Source: Phoenix dactylifera (lineage: Eukaryota; Streptophyta; Magnoliopsida; Arecales; Arecaceae). From it: DNA of 64,000 nt. Made by a program: the position numbers and the translations under genes. Positions 35,261-47,490 of the stretch are shown one piece after another. Each line of letters opens with the position of its first letter. Within the stretch, counting starts at the first letter, position 1. The stretch covers positions 10,300,480 through 10,364,479 of the forward strand of contig NC_052404.1 in the NCBI RefSeq assembly GCF_009389715.1. The letters are read 5' to 3'. The notes under the pieces were generated by a model, which ran no database searches, was not told where the DNA came from, and worked only from the letters and a program-made list of their open reading frames with translations.

Positions 35261-35690
35261 CGCAAAGCAAGAACAACTACACTGAAATCACGGAAAAAAG
35301 AGATCTTTTACCAAAAAAGAAAAGACATAAAAAGCTTCCATTGTCCCCAACAAGAAAAGGAAAACGAGATCAACAACCGACAGGAATTAAAAAAATAATA
35401 ATAACAAGAAATCAGTCCATCAACCGTTTGGAATTCCAATAACCCATTACCTGAGCTGACAATACCAGTGAACTAAATGAAATCCCAGCATCACCGGAGA
35501 CACTTCTCTCCCCCCCCCCCCCCCAAAAAAAAAAAAAAACCCCTTCCCTCTACTCACCACAACGACGAACAAGACGAAAGAAACAAACGAAATGATTTGG
35601 ACAGACAGGGAAAGGAGCAAACCCGAAGAATCTCTCTTTTACTCTCTGTGAAGCGACGAGATCTGAAATAAAAACCGGATCTTTGGGGGC

Positions 35691-35717
<27 letters not shown>
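35691..35717. repeat. (GA)n microsatellite
   Basis: An uninterrupted GA run of about 13 units lies upstream of the IQD gene (CT on its sense strand). A short gcgcgcgcg run follows directly. Confidence 0.95.
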
Positions 35718-35720
<3 letters not shown>

Positions 35721-35721
<1 letters not shown>

Positions 35722-37560
35722 CGCGGCGGGCGCTGCTAAATCTCGCAGGCCCCACCCCCGTAACGGGCGGAGGGGCGGAAGGAAGTCGTGGAGCCCACAG
35801 CTGAGGAAAGGGTTTCTTGACACCGAAACGTAGCTGTCAACTTTATAACTGGATCGGCCTTTTACTCCAACCACCATTGGTGAGATTGTACGAAATATCT
35901 ATGGATCGGGCAACCTGTCGTCGCCCGGCTTGTAAATTAAGTCAGACCGCGAGCAAAGTGCGGTACCTCGCGGTGATCGCAATGATCGCCACTAAAACCC
36001 CGTGAGCTAATTTATTTCCGGGCTTGGTCCACTGACTGGTCATTTTATTAATCAATTTTATAAGATTCAATCTATAATATATTTAGTCTAAGTTTTCAAA
36101 TCCAACTTTTTATAGATCTTGCTGAGAATTTTTCAAAATAATTTAAATAATTATAGCTAAAATAAATTATATGAAATAATGACTCAATTTCACCTAAATT
36201 ATTTTGACCTACAACTGATCTAGGATCAAAAAATTAAATCCATACCCAACCCTTAATCCAAACATATTCTAGAAATAGGATTGGCTTGGATAGTTTTTGC
36301 CACCCCTATTTGTGAGCTAGTGGTGATGCTGTTTGCAATCACTTTAGAAATCAATGATGATGCTTAAAAAAAATCTTTGCTGCTAAAATATTTGTTAATT
36401 AATTATTTTTTATTCTTTCTTATTGTGTCCTGTTTACTTATGCATGGGATCACTTTTTTCTGGGGAGTTGCTGGATGATTTTAAAGGATAATATCGGAGG
36501 TAGGCGTGAAATTGACCTAGAAGCTTTCATGCCATCATTCAAAGCAATTCTTTTTAAAAGATTAATAAGTAATTTTCTTTTCAGTGCAGAATCTTAACAA
36601 AATCTCATTTTGTTGGATAGATGTTAATGGATAAAATTGAAATTGGCTAGCCCTCCTCGGTGGAACATATCCTATCTTAATCTTCTGGTTACTGATTACT
36701 CAAATTATTGCACAATACAAAATTTTTGTTTTGAGATTCTTTTTTGATTGTACTTAAATTTGGAAATTTACCATGCTCTGCAATTTGAGATTAGCATATT
36801 GCATTATTTACAAAACCTCTCTATATATAATTGTCTCATAATATTTAATTTACTATGTTAAATATGCTTCTCAAGTACTTATAATCTTTTGATCTTTCTA
36901 AAATCTTGCCTCCCAATTTTGGCTTGTGTTAGTTTTAATTAAAAAAAAGAGTTACTATAGTCAGTGATGGCTGTTAGCCTATCTCTATCATATCATGTAT
37001 CACCGACACATACAACATTTTTTTTAGCATAGACAAATACGATTCACATATTAATAATGATTGATATGGTAACATTATGATTTTTATAGTGTCGTAGGTA
37101 ATATTACCCGACAATGTTTGAAATAATCCAATTATTTGACATTTCAGCAACTCAAGACTTTTTAAGTTTTATTATCTTTTTTTTTACAATATTTACTATT
37201 GTTGTCAACTATAATTATTACATAACTAGGATAGATTAACGAAATTGTGCAAGTCAATGATCGTCTTAGTAGACTTATTCATAAATCTTTTATTTTTCAG
37301 AAGAAATTATTAGGTGGATCAGATTCATCTACATTAAAAAAAAAAAAAAAAAAGCAAAGAAGAAAAAAATAAAGTAAGTTCATCCTAGATCAACCATGGG
37401 TTTAGTAGCTATGGCTCTGTACTTGTATTATTTAAGGCAATGATGAGGAGAGGGTGCGTTAGGTGGGAGTCACGACAAGAATGCGGCTGGTGGCATCACC
37501 CAAGCTGTCTTCCCATATGATCCCCATCATTTGCGGACTCTTTTGCATATCTCTACTCTC
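35721..37560. other. Intergenic, AT-rich, with a hAT-like remnant
   Basis: No gene is seen. A degenerate element ending tttttgccacccctat at 36,297-36,312 shows the reverse complement of the ggggtggcaaaa terminus found at 63,762. Its other end, perhaps near 36,030, is unclear. Confidence 0.4.
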
Positions 37561-37566
37561 TCTCTC

Positions 37567-37927
37567 TTTTTTCTTTTTTTTTTTTTTTTCTTTTTTTTTT
37601 AACAAGCCCACCTCTATGTAACAGCCTCTACTGAGCCCTCGCCCCATCAGAAGAGTGTTCGATGTGGGCAGAAATGTTTGCTGCTCTTCTTTGCATGCGT
37701 GACAAGAGCTCCATAGCTGATCTACGAAGGCTGCGGGTCAAGTTTGAATTCTCTAGCTTGGGAGACTGAAATTGCCATGGGCGCACCTTAGGATTCAATA
37801 ACCCTCGGCGAACCATCTTATTTTCTACTGTAAAACTTCTTTTTTTGACTTCAGAACTGAATCTATGGCTTCTTTCAAGTGCAATTGCAGATGGTGAGAG
37901 TGAGAAAAAGGGAGTGGCAACCATCAA
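37567..37927 (-). other. 99-codon ORF followed by an A-rich tail; unidentified
   Basis: On the minus strand an ORF begins at 37,927 (MMVATPFFSLSPSAIALERS) and ends at 37,628. An A-rich tail starts within about 30 bases (T-rich on the plus strand, 37,567-37,600). The arrangement resembles a processed transcript copied back into DNA. I do not recognise the protein, found no target duplication, and cannot exclude chance. Confidence 0.25.
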
Positions 37928-38339
37928 GCTCCCATCAGCCTCAATAAAAGCTACTTTACGAAACTATATACACGATATGTCAAGTGTCAACCTACTAAAG
38001 AGTAAGTCTTGGTATAATGATAAGGTTGTTCTAATATAACTTAATTATCATGAATATGAGACATGAAAATAATCTTTTCATAAATAGTAAAATAGCTGTT
38101 TATATTTGATCCTTGTTTAGGTCCCGCAATAGCCCCCCCTTTTTTTTTTGTCGGCGGTCTATTTATCTTAACATCATAAGGCGAGAATTAAATACTTTGC
38201 TCCAACGAGAAGGCTAGATATTGTTTAACAATTTATTCACGGTCTAGCATTGCTTTTAAACAACCTTTAAAGTAGGGGTTTGGGTTGGATCTTTTGCACG
38301 AAAGAATGATGGATCATCTTTCGTGGCATCAACCGTTGG

Positions 38340-38533
38340 ATCATTCCTCGCAGAGATCTCAAGCACTCCAAACTCTCTTTTTTTTATCTGCCTGCATAGA
38401 TCTCGTAGCCAACACTAGGCAACACTTGTTCTTTCCCCATTTCTTGCTCGGCTCTGATGTCAATGAAATGGGATTTCCCAATTTCTTTCTATACCCATTC
38501 TTTCCTCAAAAAAAAAAAAAGACAAAAAAAATA
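38340..38533 (+). mobile_element. Retroelement 3' end with poly-A tail (tentative)
   Basis: A plus-strand tract with gtcaatgaaatgggatttcc and a ttcctc(A)13 tail looks like the extreme 3' end of a plant LINE. Coding sequence is absent and the 5' limit is uncertain. Confidence 0.3.
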
Positions 38534-38609
38534 AAAATATTATATGCCATGCAAGGGAGATGTAGTTTAGCTAGTTAGTGGAAGACAGAAGATTTCTGCC
38601 AAAAACATG

Positions 38610-38701
38610 GTGCTGCAAAAGCCATTTATCATTTATTGGATGCATTCGTACTCGTCAGGTACGATCTATCCATTTTAGCGGATTAAAAAAAAAAAAAAAA
38701 A
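38610..38701 (+). mobile_element. LINE 3' tip with poly-A tail
   Basis: The plus strand reads IGCIRTRQVRSIHFSGLKKK into a long A-run (38,685-38,701). GCIRTR followed closely by the tail is the ending seen in LINE B (GCIRTRDV). The element is severely 5'-truncated. Confidence 0.55.
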
Positions 38702-39211
38702 CACTTTCTGGGCAAGTCACTTTGGCCTACTCCTGGACAAGTCATTACCCAACCCAACCCTTTCTATTTCTGCCTGTCAAGATCAATCTCCCATAAGATT
38801 TCATACACTGAACTAGCTGGCCAGCCCCAAACTCCGGCCTCCAAATGCTAGCCTTTATGCCTTATTTGAGTTGGGTCCCTTGGAAGCGCCTGCACTCTGC
38901 TACAGCCTTAGTAGAAAATTTGGGAGCCAGTGGTGAGCGACAATTCCCTTGTCTTTCCTCATTGTCTTTTTATTTTTATTGGGTACCTTTCCACATTGTT
39001 TTTAAGTATAGCTTTATTGCCACTTCACAGGAGCCCAGCAACTAACTCCATTATAGAAAGCAGCAATAAGAGTGAAAGAATGCGAATAATAAATAATATT
39101 GCATGGGAGATGACGGATTCCCCCACCAAAAGGAACAGAAAAATTAGAGATTTAACAGCAGACTCTTCGCCTATAATACAACCCCTCTTTGGATTCTCTT
39201 TCTCTCTGTTT

Positions 39212-42200
39212 CTACCTCCTGTTTTGGTTCTGGCGGAACAGGAGAGGGATGACTCTTGGTATGTGGAGGTGCCACAGCATGATCTTGGAGCTCTCAGGAG
39301 GAATACATTTCAGCTTGCTCTCGTCCTCTACAATCACCTCTTGGACAAACTTGAAGGAGTCCTGAAAAATATATAAGCGGTCAGCATTTTGTAAGAAAAA
39401 TTAGTGGTGGGTGGGAAAAGCTTCTTAGTCGATTAAGGTACAAGCTAGTCCTAATCAAGGGTCTCTTTTGTTGGTGCTCGGCCACATGGTGGGAGCCAAT
39501 GGGGTGATGTTGATTGCAGAAAAGAATGATTGAATTAGGTCATGGGTCCTTTGGGCTATGAATTAGCTGGAGTGATATGGACTAAATTGGTTGGATTATA
39601 TATAAAAAAAAAATAAACTTTTTTTTTATGGCAAGTAAAAGATCAACTTCTTGGACTTGAGATATTGCTTTCAGAGGCACTGTTGGAATGCATTTTTCTC
39701 TGTGTCGGTCAAGTATGGACAACGGAATGTGGAACAATTAGTCAGTTAGAATAGAAGGTACCTGAAGTATGAAGGAGATTCAAGTAGACTGATTCAACAT
39801 TCAAGTAATTACAACCAGGAGATTAAGTAACTTTCAACTAATTACTTAAGCAATCTTTTAGATAGACTGATGCAATCATTTAAATTTGAATGCGTTCTAT
39901 GATTTGTATAGGAGGTGTTTTGAATTCTAATTTTGAATCACAGAGACTTTTCTTAGACATGGGATTTACCCAGCTTTTGTCCTCTCTCTTCTTGCACTCT
40001 TTTATTACATTAATGAAAGGTAAGGTGGTCTCCCTCCCTTTTCATCAAAGCAAAAAAAAAAAAAAATTCAGTGACAAACCACCGACTCAACAACCCACCA
40101 CTTTCTCAGCTTCTATTTTATATAAAAACTCTCATTTCTTTTCTTTGTAGCATGACTTTTGTTCAGTTAAATCATCTCAAAGCCACAAAGCTCTTTCATT
40201 CTCCAATTCTGATCGCTCTCATATTCTTTTTTAATAAATCATTACTGTAATATTTTTACACTTTTATAACAAATTGGAGAAATTTCTTCTTCAATAAAAG
40301 AAACAGATAACCACTTTCTACGACAGAGCAGGTAAGCCTCCGTGTTCTTCATGTCACTTTTATTATTGTACTTCTTAAACTAACTGAGCCAAGATTACTA
40401 AAGTTCATAATTAGGATGCAGATAGTTAAGTGTGGCCAAAGAAATGAAGCTTTTTACTTCGCTATCAATTACTAATTATACAACAACAAGCATTAGTGGC
40501 TAACCTGTGATGTGTCGGGTACGGAGGTTGGACGACCCCATCGCTCGGGATCCCACAGTATTGAACTATTGAATGCAAAGCCTGAGATGTTAATCCTCGC
40601 TGCTTTTGAGGCTATCCCAACACTGTTCGGATCAGTATTAGTCCCATCATTTGTAGTGCCATAGCTCGAGTCCTCCATGGGCGGCCCCACAACCTTTGAT
40701 GACCTACAAGAAGGTCCTTCCACCATTACCCTCTTCCTGTTTGCCGACACCATCGCCACTGGCCATGTCCCGAAAACCCTGCATTTGTTTCCATCAAAGT
40801 ATACATCACATCAATTATCCGGTCGCATCATTATTTTAGAGAGTTAATAACAAAGCAAACGTATCAGTCTCAGGCTTTAGAATAATACTTTGGAATCCAA
40901 GTAGCAGACAAGCTTGCAGATTAGCAGAGCATGTACAGCGAGCAATGCCATTATGTGAGGTCCAAGTCATTTAAGTTTCTACCGTTAGAATAAGAGTTTG
41001 AATGATCTCCCGATTATTTCGCTGACGGAAGGGGAATGTACAGCTTCTTCCCTTAGATTATATGAGAAGTATTAAGAAGCAAGTGGGACAGCATAAGAAA
41101 GAAACAAGAAAAGTTGGTGGGAGGTTGGCAGGAAGGGCTTGGGCGTATGAAGCCTGTCAAAGAAAAAAAGTAATTTCTTCAAACAAAGACGCGTTGGAAG
41201 GCGACTTCTTCACGTGGTGGTGTTGGCTGGTAATGGAGTTGTATCAAAAGGTCAGCTCTTATAACGAAAGGACCTTTTCTACTGTTTGGGCTCTCTTGGC
41301 TTGGTTACCCAAACTTCTTTTGGAGCATGCGCCCGCAGCACAAATGAGAAGACTTTACGAACCAAGGATGGGAATAGAAGCAAGAGACGGAGAGAAGGAA
41401 GCATCAAAGAAGCAAGAGACATGGTGGTCAAGAATGGGTTCTGTTCCAAGTTTCAGTATATAATTCTCTTGTCTATATAAATAAAGCCTTTCTCTCTCTT
41501 CTTCTTTTCTTTTATTTTTTTAATTACAGAGAGATGAAAGTAAAGCGTTTTTTGGTTTAACAAAATATAGTATTTACATTAACCTTCCTTCTGATTCAGT
41601 TCATTAGAATAAATGACTAGAATCCCAAGCAACCTCTAATTCAGTTGTTAGAGATGCAGAACTTTTTTTTGATACTAAGAGAGGCAAAAGCTACCCAAGA
41701 CTTTATTTAAAGAAATGGTAATTATAGAAAAGATGAGTTATATGAAGTAGAGAGTCTATTAGATCAGAATTGCTGGTGTCTGTTATAACCAAATAAATCC
41801 ATACGAAAGCGAAGAGATGCAGAACTTATGAGGAGGAAACTGGGAAAAAGATGTGAGAATGAACGCATATCGTTCTTCTAAATTCCAGATTAAAGATGAC
41901 TTTCAAATTCATGATAAACAATAAAATGGTTGATGCTCTGCAGTGCCTAATTGAATATGCATCTGCATAAAAAATTCTTCATTTCTAAAATAGTCCATAA
42001 TTTAGAAAGAAAAAGCCCCTACGCTGATGCAAAGGTGTGCCTCATGATTAATAGGCGAAGTAAATTATGAGATGTCAGACTTTAATTAGTTGTTCATAAA
42101 GAAAGTCCAATTGAAGTAAAGAAGGGGCAAAAGAGAAGAAGCAGAAGTTGGCCATACTCGATCCCTCTGATCTGCTCAAAAAGTTGGAGGTCGTAGATGT

Positions 42201-42834
42201 TGGAGATTCCGGCGAAGTGCACAAGTCCGGTGAGTCGATGGTGCTCGATGTGACTCAACGCCACATTCCTCTGGTGATGATCCTCTGCCTCGGGGTCGGT
42301 GAAATTCTCCTCGAAAGTCAAATGCCTGTACATGATTCCGGTCTTCCGCAGCATCTCGGCGGTCTTGGGAGCATCGCCGTGAGCCTCCACGACGATCCAG
42401 AGGAGCGGCGGAGGGACCAACCTCAAGGTCTGAGCCAACCTCGTCAGGAAAGCCTCTCGGAACCGGTCGTTGGACCGAGTCGTGGTGATGACGATGAGAA
42501 GTTTTCGACGAGTTGACTCCGGGTCAACGCCTCCTTCCTTGGGATCTGCCTCGGTGAGGTCTTTGGTGGCGGTCTGGTTTTCCGTCGAGATCTCGGCCAT
42601 GAGGCTTCGGTTGAGGCCCGCAGGCTCGACTGGCTTCTCCGAGCCCTTGACGGGGTTGGCCGAGATGCCCAAGTTCTTTATGTGTTGGTAGGAGACGAGC
42701 TCGCCGGAGAAAAGGGAGGCGGTGCTCGGGGGGGCGAAGCCGGTGAAGAAGCCCATCACGAAGCAGAGGGAGAAGTGGAGCAGGGCCTTCTTCCATACCT
42801 GGATCCTCTTCTTGGATCGATCGAAGTTGCCCAT
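39212..42834 (-). CDS. IRX9: IRX9-type glycosyltransferase family 43 protein (xylan backbone synthesis)
   Basis: The three exons are 42,158-42,834; 40,505-40,778; and 39,212-39,361, encoding 366 residues (Arabidopsis IRX9 is about 351). IRX9 is a Golgi type II membrane protein of the xylan synthase complex, needed for xylan backbone elongation in secondary walls. Visible are MGNFDRSKKRIQVWKKALLH followed by FSLCFVMGFFTGFAP (signal anchor, about 17-35), LRLVPPPLLWIVVEAHGDAP, LRKTGIMYRHL, DHHQRNVALSHIEHHRLTGL, VFGTWPVAMVSANRKRVMVE, and AFNSSILWDPERWGRP. The last exon ends SSKIMLWHLHIP, a basic tail and a stop. The GT43 DDD motif is replaced by FAGISNIYD (207-215), as in known IRX9 proteins. An in-frame upstream ATG (20 residues of MFFFLCVCVGV...) was rejected because the family starts at MG-x3-RSKK. 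Both introns are GT-AG and hold retro-insertions. Confidence 0.95.
39950..40066 (+). mobile_element. LINE-like 3' end with poly-A tail in IRX9 intron 2 (tentative)
   Basis: A plus-strand tract with cttttattacattaatgaaa, then ttttcatcaaagc and an A-run at 40,052-40,066, has the form of plant LINE 3' ends. It lies antisense to IRX9. No target duplication was found. Confidence 0.4.
41649..41827 (-). mobile_element. Short retro-insertion with 15-bp target duplication in IRX9 intron 1
   Basis: The exact 15-bp word agagatgcagaactt is present at 41,649-41,663 and 41,813-41,827. It brackets a 149-bp insert whose left end is a T-run followed by gatact (a poly-A tail on the minus strand). The insert has no coding sequence. 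A 5'-truncated LINE or a SINE both fit. Confidence 0.85.
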
Positions 42835-43000
42835 TTTTTTTTTCTGAGAAGAAGAAACCAACACACCCACACACACACACAAAAAAAAAAACAACGGAGA
42901 GTGGGGAAAAAATAATAGAAGGAAGAGAAGAGAAGAGAAGAGAGAGAGAGAGAGAGAGCAGTGGAGGTGGGAGAGGGCAAAGGGTAGAGATTTTATACTT
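42835..43000 (-). promoter_or_regulatory. IRX9 leader with AC and GA microsatellites
   Basis: Immediately upstream of the IRX9 ATG are a T-run (plus strand, 42,834-42,843), an AC run (42,860-42,881), an A-run, and a GA-rich block ending in (GA)9 (42,921-42,958). On the sense strand the last reads as a CT-rich leader, common in plant promoters. Confidence 0.55.
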
Positions 43001-46000
43001 GGCTGAGTTGGAAGGAAGGTGAAATCGGATTGTTAAAAGAAGGCGGGAGCCAACGGCTCGGTTTGGTATATACCAATCATTAGGTGAGAGGATGCCTTTG
43101 CTTTAAGGTGGCTTGGCACTTCAACTTTTTTTTTTACCAATCACCAAGTCATCTCTTGAAGTTATTATTAAGGCAAGCAGAGAGGGGAACAGCCATTCTT
43201 TTTTTGTTTGGGATTGGAACCCACCACCTAGAATGCACTGTACCGCTGAATTAAGCAAGCCCCGGTTCACTTGTGGTTGGCAAGGTCAATTTCTATGAGC
43301 ACCATATTCATGGGACCCACTGATATGTGTTTGTGAGGAAAAATATTTCATAAATGGTATGCCTTCATACGAGTTGACAAGTCCCCACCACCTAGCCACT
43401 TGAGCAACTAATGCATGCTTTTTTTTCCCCACTAAATAGGTTAAGGTGCACATAGTTTTGATAAACTCCAAATTCTTGTTCGGTGCATCATTTACCCCCA
43501 AGTTCAATGGATCAGTTCTCAGATTAGAAACGTAAGAAATCGAGTTGGTTGTGCGCTCAAAAAATTTTTTTTTAGTCTAGTAAGTAGATATCAGATGGGC
43601 GAGTGTAGCATCGAGATTTACATTAATATTTACTTCTAGCCAATGCAAATCACATGCTAGTAGGCGTACATCTCAAAGCAAGATAAGCATAATTTGCAAC
43701 CAACATAGGCACACCTCATTTATCCTATTTAAGGTTGGCTTTATTAAGTTCGCGTAAGTTCCATTCTAAGCTAGAATCAAAATTTTTAGCTTTTTTTTTA
43801 TAGGTATGCAAATCTACCACTTGCATCCAAATGTAAGCCATATAAACTGGGCAGATCGAGCATAAGTTTGCTTAATTGGAGATCAAAACAAGGATTGATG
43901 CCACTCATCATTGAACCACCGACACTTCTCAAAGGACGAGAAAATATCAACCTAGTAAGTTTCTGGTGGGAAACTTAAGCTATAATAGTAATTGCAATGC
44001 TCTGCATTGTCAGAGTATTATTACAATTGGGTCAAGTCAAACAAGGATATGTTTAACAGCAACCTGATTCGATTTCATGTTTAGATTTTAATTTTAGACC
44101 TTAATCCAATCTGGCCTAGTCGGGTTGTGCTGAAATCAAGTATAACTCAAATCCAACCCAAATAGATATTAAAGCAGATCCAATTTTTGACCCTAATGTA
44201 TGATTTGGTGGGCCACTCGGGTTGCCACCAATGTAATTACTCATGCCAATTCCCATATATTTCTGCTTTCTAAGTTTCTTTTCTTTACATTAACAATAGA
44301 ATTCCAACACAAACCCACAAACTTCTCTAACCCAGAGACTTTAGCTAATGTACTTATATTCCTCTAATGCTATAATTACTTACCCCACCAAAATTATTTA
44401 GGTAAAATATATTTGTGTATGTCTCACATTACAGGACAAGTAGGTCAATTTAGCTTAATATGTTTTGCACCTTTGAATGAAAAAATCAATGCTGTGTATA
44501 CTGGATAGCTTGACATCAGATTTAATGTTAGATCCTACTGTGCTACCAGAATCATATCATCTTTACCTAAATGTTAGCTAACGAGACAACTCCTTAATGG
44601 TTTGTGAAAATTGTAATTATGGGCACCTTGTCCTTGAGTCAGAGCATATTTAGAGCAGGGACCTTCGTGGGACATTGCGAATCAAAGAAAGGAAAGATAT
44701 TTGAAATTAGACTATGAAATCACAATAAGGTGCTGATCAATGTCTGCATTGAAAGTTGAAATTATCACGAGCCGCTACATGTACAACTTCGCAATAAGCT
44801 TGTGGGAAAACTTGCTCTCTGATGAAGAACAACTCTTTCACTCCTTTCTTGTACACAAGTACAACTTCGCCATAACCTCCCCTCACCAAAATTTCCAAGA
44901 GATACATAGGTCTATTGATTGATAATCTTGAAATTGAACGAATTATTCGTAGAGGTTGCTCCCAAGGATAAGATTGAGCTAAGGTCTAAGATCAAAAATA
45001 CGGCACATAAGAGATATCATGGTTGAGAGGGAACATAGATGGCGTAGGGTCGACTAAATGTTCGAAGGATTAAATAGTAGAGAATTTATTGACAAAACAC
45101 CATACAAGTATACAACCAAATCCTGCCTTCCGGGCATCCAAATTTTAATATGATAGCAAGCAACTATTCCATGTAGGCCTATATGGCCAGACCTTGCTAT
45201 CGGCATTGAGTAAGCGGATATTTTGGATTTTTAAGGATCCAACAGTAGTGTCCTGCCGAAGGCTCCAATGAATGGGACCATGCTGCCACCTGAAAGATTG
45301 AGGCTCAAGAATGCAAAGAAGATGGGGACATGCATGATTTCCAGTGGATGTTTATATACCATGATGTAGCTTTAGATTTTGAGGTACCACATAGATATAC
45401 ACCTCATTTAGCGTGCGTAGGATGCTATCGGATTGGGTCATATTAACTCAGGACTAGGTTAAGCTATGGTTTACCGGCCTATTTGCATTTCTAATTCTGA
45501 AAGTAATTTATTAGGATAATTTTGCAACTGCAATTTTAGATATCACAATCAATACTGTAGAGCTGTTCGATTGATATTTTATGATTTACATGTATAAAAC
45601 AAAGTTCGCATCCGTCCAAACTTGCCCTGGCTAGAGAATTCGATTTGGACTTCCTCTAGTTAAAAATTATTTATTTAGTTTCTAAAGAAGAAAATGAAAT
45701 TCGGAATAGATTATTTTATGCTGTAGTATAAGGGAGCATCCAGATCAGGCCGGCCCTCAGCTCGTCAACTGTTACCATGATCGCCAATTTCCACTTCCAG
45801 AGGCGATAAAAAGGGTCAAAAGCCACGATAACGGTTACTTTTTCTCAATCCAGGCTCCAGAGTCCAAAATTTGCACCTGCTCGTCCAGGTAGCTCCAAGC
45901 AACTGCCTCTCTGCGTACATTTCTTCCGTGCGAGCCAGCTAATGCTAGCCAAAAAAACACATGGCTTTTGTAAGTTGACATATTTAGCACATATTCAAAT

Positions 46001-46120
46001 GTTCAAGCACGCTGCGGCATGTACCTTTTTAGAAAAGAAGGAAATATGGATAAGCTGGCAAATGGCAAAGAGTCCCGGAAAAAAACAAAAATTGATTAGT
46101 ACTAATCTTGGGGCCCTTGA
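43000..46120. other. Intergenic, no gene recognised
   Basis: The stretch is AT-rich with short ORFs. A segment near 44,030-44,230 (ending ggttgccacc) may be a decayed hAT-like element. A polypurine/poly-T boundary at 46,123 starts the next LINE. Confidence 0.4.
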
Positions 46121-46122
46121 AT

Positions 46123-46740
46123 GGCTTTTTTTTTTTTTTTTTTTTTTTAATTGGAATCATTAAGCTAATCTAGAATGAATACAACTATAGGAATTAAAAA
46201 ATAAAATATTAAAAAATTTGGTAAAAACATCCGATAAAATAATCCATAGAGTAAATTCAGTGTGATTAGCTATGTAAGTCGTTGTCCAATCTAAAACGTT
46301 ATTTGCCTCTCTATAAACGTTACCTTCATTTTCTAACAATCTATGTTGAAGTGGATGAGAACCAATATTAGAAGAAGCTGACCTAGATAACCATCTAATG
46401 GTCGTCAAAGAATTTCCTTCAAGGATAATGTGAGTTACATTTAGAATTCTTATAGCATATGACATGCCTTCTCATGCGGCACTAAGTTTTATTCTAGAAA
46501 CTGTAGTATCAATCAATTAACTCCACTAGCCGCAACTAAAGCTCCACTTATCCTTTTTATAACAGAGCCAGCTCTACCCCAATTATTTCTATTCAGAACA
46601 CTAACATCAAAATTACTCTTGAGGAAATTCTTAGGATGTTCAAGTAACAAGTGCACAAACAGATTTATCTTGAAGATTGGCCCATGCAGAATTGGGAGGT
46701 GGGCTTGACTTGGATGATCCAGATATAATTCCATGGACAC
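46123..46740 (-). mobile_element. 5'-truncated LINE with complete RNase H region, frame-disrupted
   Basis: The minus strand reads NFLKSNFDVSVLNRNNWGRA then GSVIKRISGALVAASGVN and a stop. A second frame gives AIRILNVTHIILEGNSLTTI, NVYREANNVLDWTTTYIANH and a poly-A tail (T-run 46,124-46,149). These are the ordered motifs of the plant LINE RNase H domain, broken by a stop or frame change. Confidence 0.82.
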
Positions 46741-47009
46741 TGGATTCGGCTTGGATGTCCATTGAATTTTATTTTAGAGCTATTACTCTCGGATCGTTGT
46801 AATAAATTTGGGTTAGGCCAAGCAACTGTAAGTCACTCTAGATGACCATGCATGGACATACTTAAACTTCAAAGCATGGTTTTTTCAATTTTTAATAAAA
46901 TTATTTTTAGAAAAATCTAGAGTTGAGATTGTTCTAGGTGTTTCATTATGAGGCAGAACATGAACTTAGTTATTTAGTAGGGCTGCTTTGCAACGAATAT
47001 AATAAGCTC

Positions 47010-47490
47010 TTTTTTTTTTTTTTTTTTTTTTTTTTGTATACCGGCGTCGCACTATATCAGCCGTGAGTATGTCCAGAATAATTACAAAACAAAACATGTT
47101 CTACTGCCACCGGCACTCACTCCAAACTCTTCCAGTCCGCCGTACTGGTCACCTCCTGAAAGACATACGTAGCTCGAAAGGAGTCCGGCTCTCCTACAAG
47201 ATAGCAGATATTATAGACAAGAGGATGCAAATCTAGTCGGATATGTCCGCTTTGAATTCAGCGAATCACTGTAGTCGAGTCTCCCTCACATAGTCCGCTT
47301 TTACAAATCAGTTCATATCCGAGCGTCAATAGTGAATCGCCAGGCGTCTTCTGGAGTTTTCGCTTCAGAAAGCGAGGTGCAAAAGTTTTAGCACCGCAGC
47401 CACCGTCCATCTAATAAATCGCATCAAGGCACCCAGGGACTAATCCATTTATGTTAGCTTCTATAACGTTCCATAAGCTAAACAGGAGAT
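47010..47490 (-). mobile_element. 5'-truncated LINE (RNase H domain), second copy
   Basis: The minus strand reads GCGAKTFAPRFLKRKL, CEGDSTTVIR, then after a stop HPLVYNICYLVG, TYVFQEVTSTADW and a 25-base poly-A tail (T-run 47,010-47,035). This is the RNase H order EGDS...HPL...(R)E..(N)..AD. It is diverged from the 46,123 copy, so the two inserted separately. Confidence 0.75.

Larger units (their letters stand above)
35035..35720 (-). promoter_or_regulatory. IQD gene leader and promoter-proximal region
   Basis: A likely leader intron runs from a donor CTCAG|GTAATG (exon end near 35,451) to an acceptor gagcag near 35,035. The first leader exon probably lies between 35,451 and about 35,700. 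The region has a C/A homopolymer run (35,511-35,539) and a GA microsatellite (35,691-35,717). The transcription start was not located. Confidence 0.45.

Noticed and set aside
42835-42894. 20-residue N-terminal extension of IRX9 from an upstream in-frame ATG
   Set aside because: It translates AC and T microsatellites; IRX9 proteins begin at the MG-x3-RSKK block.
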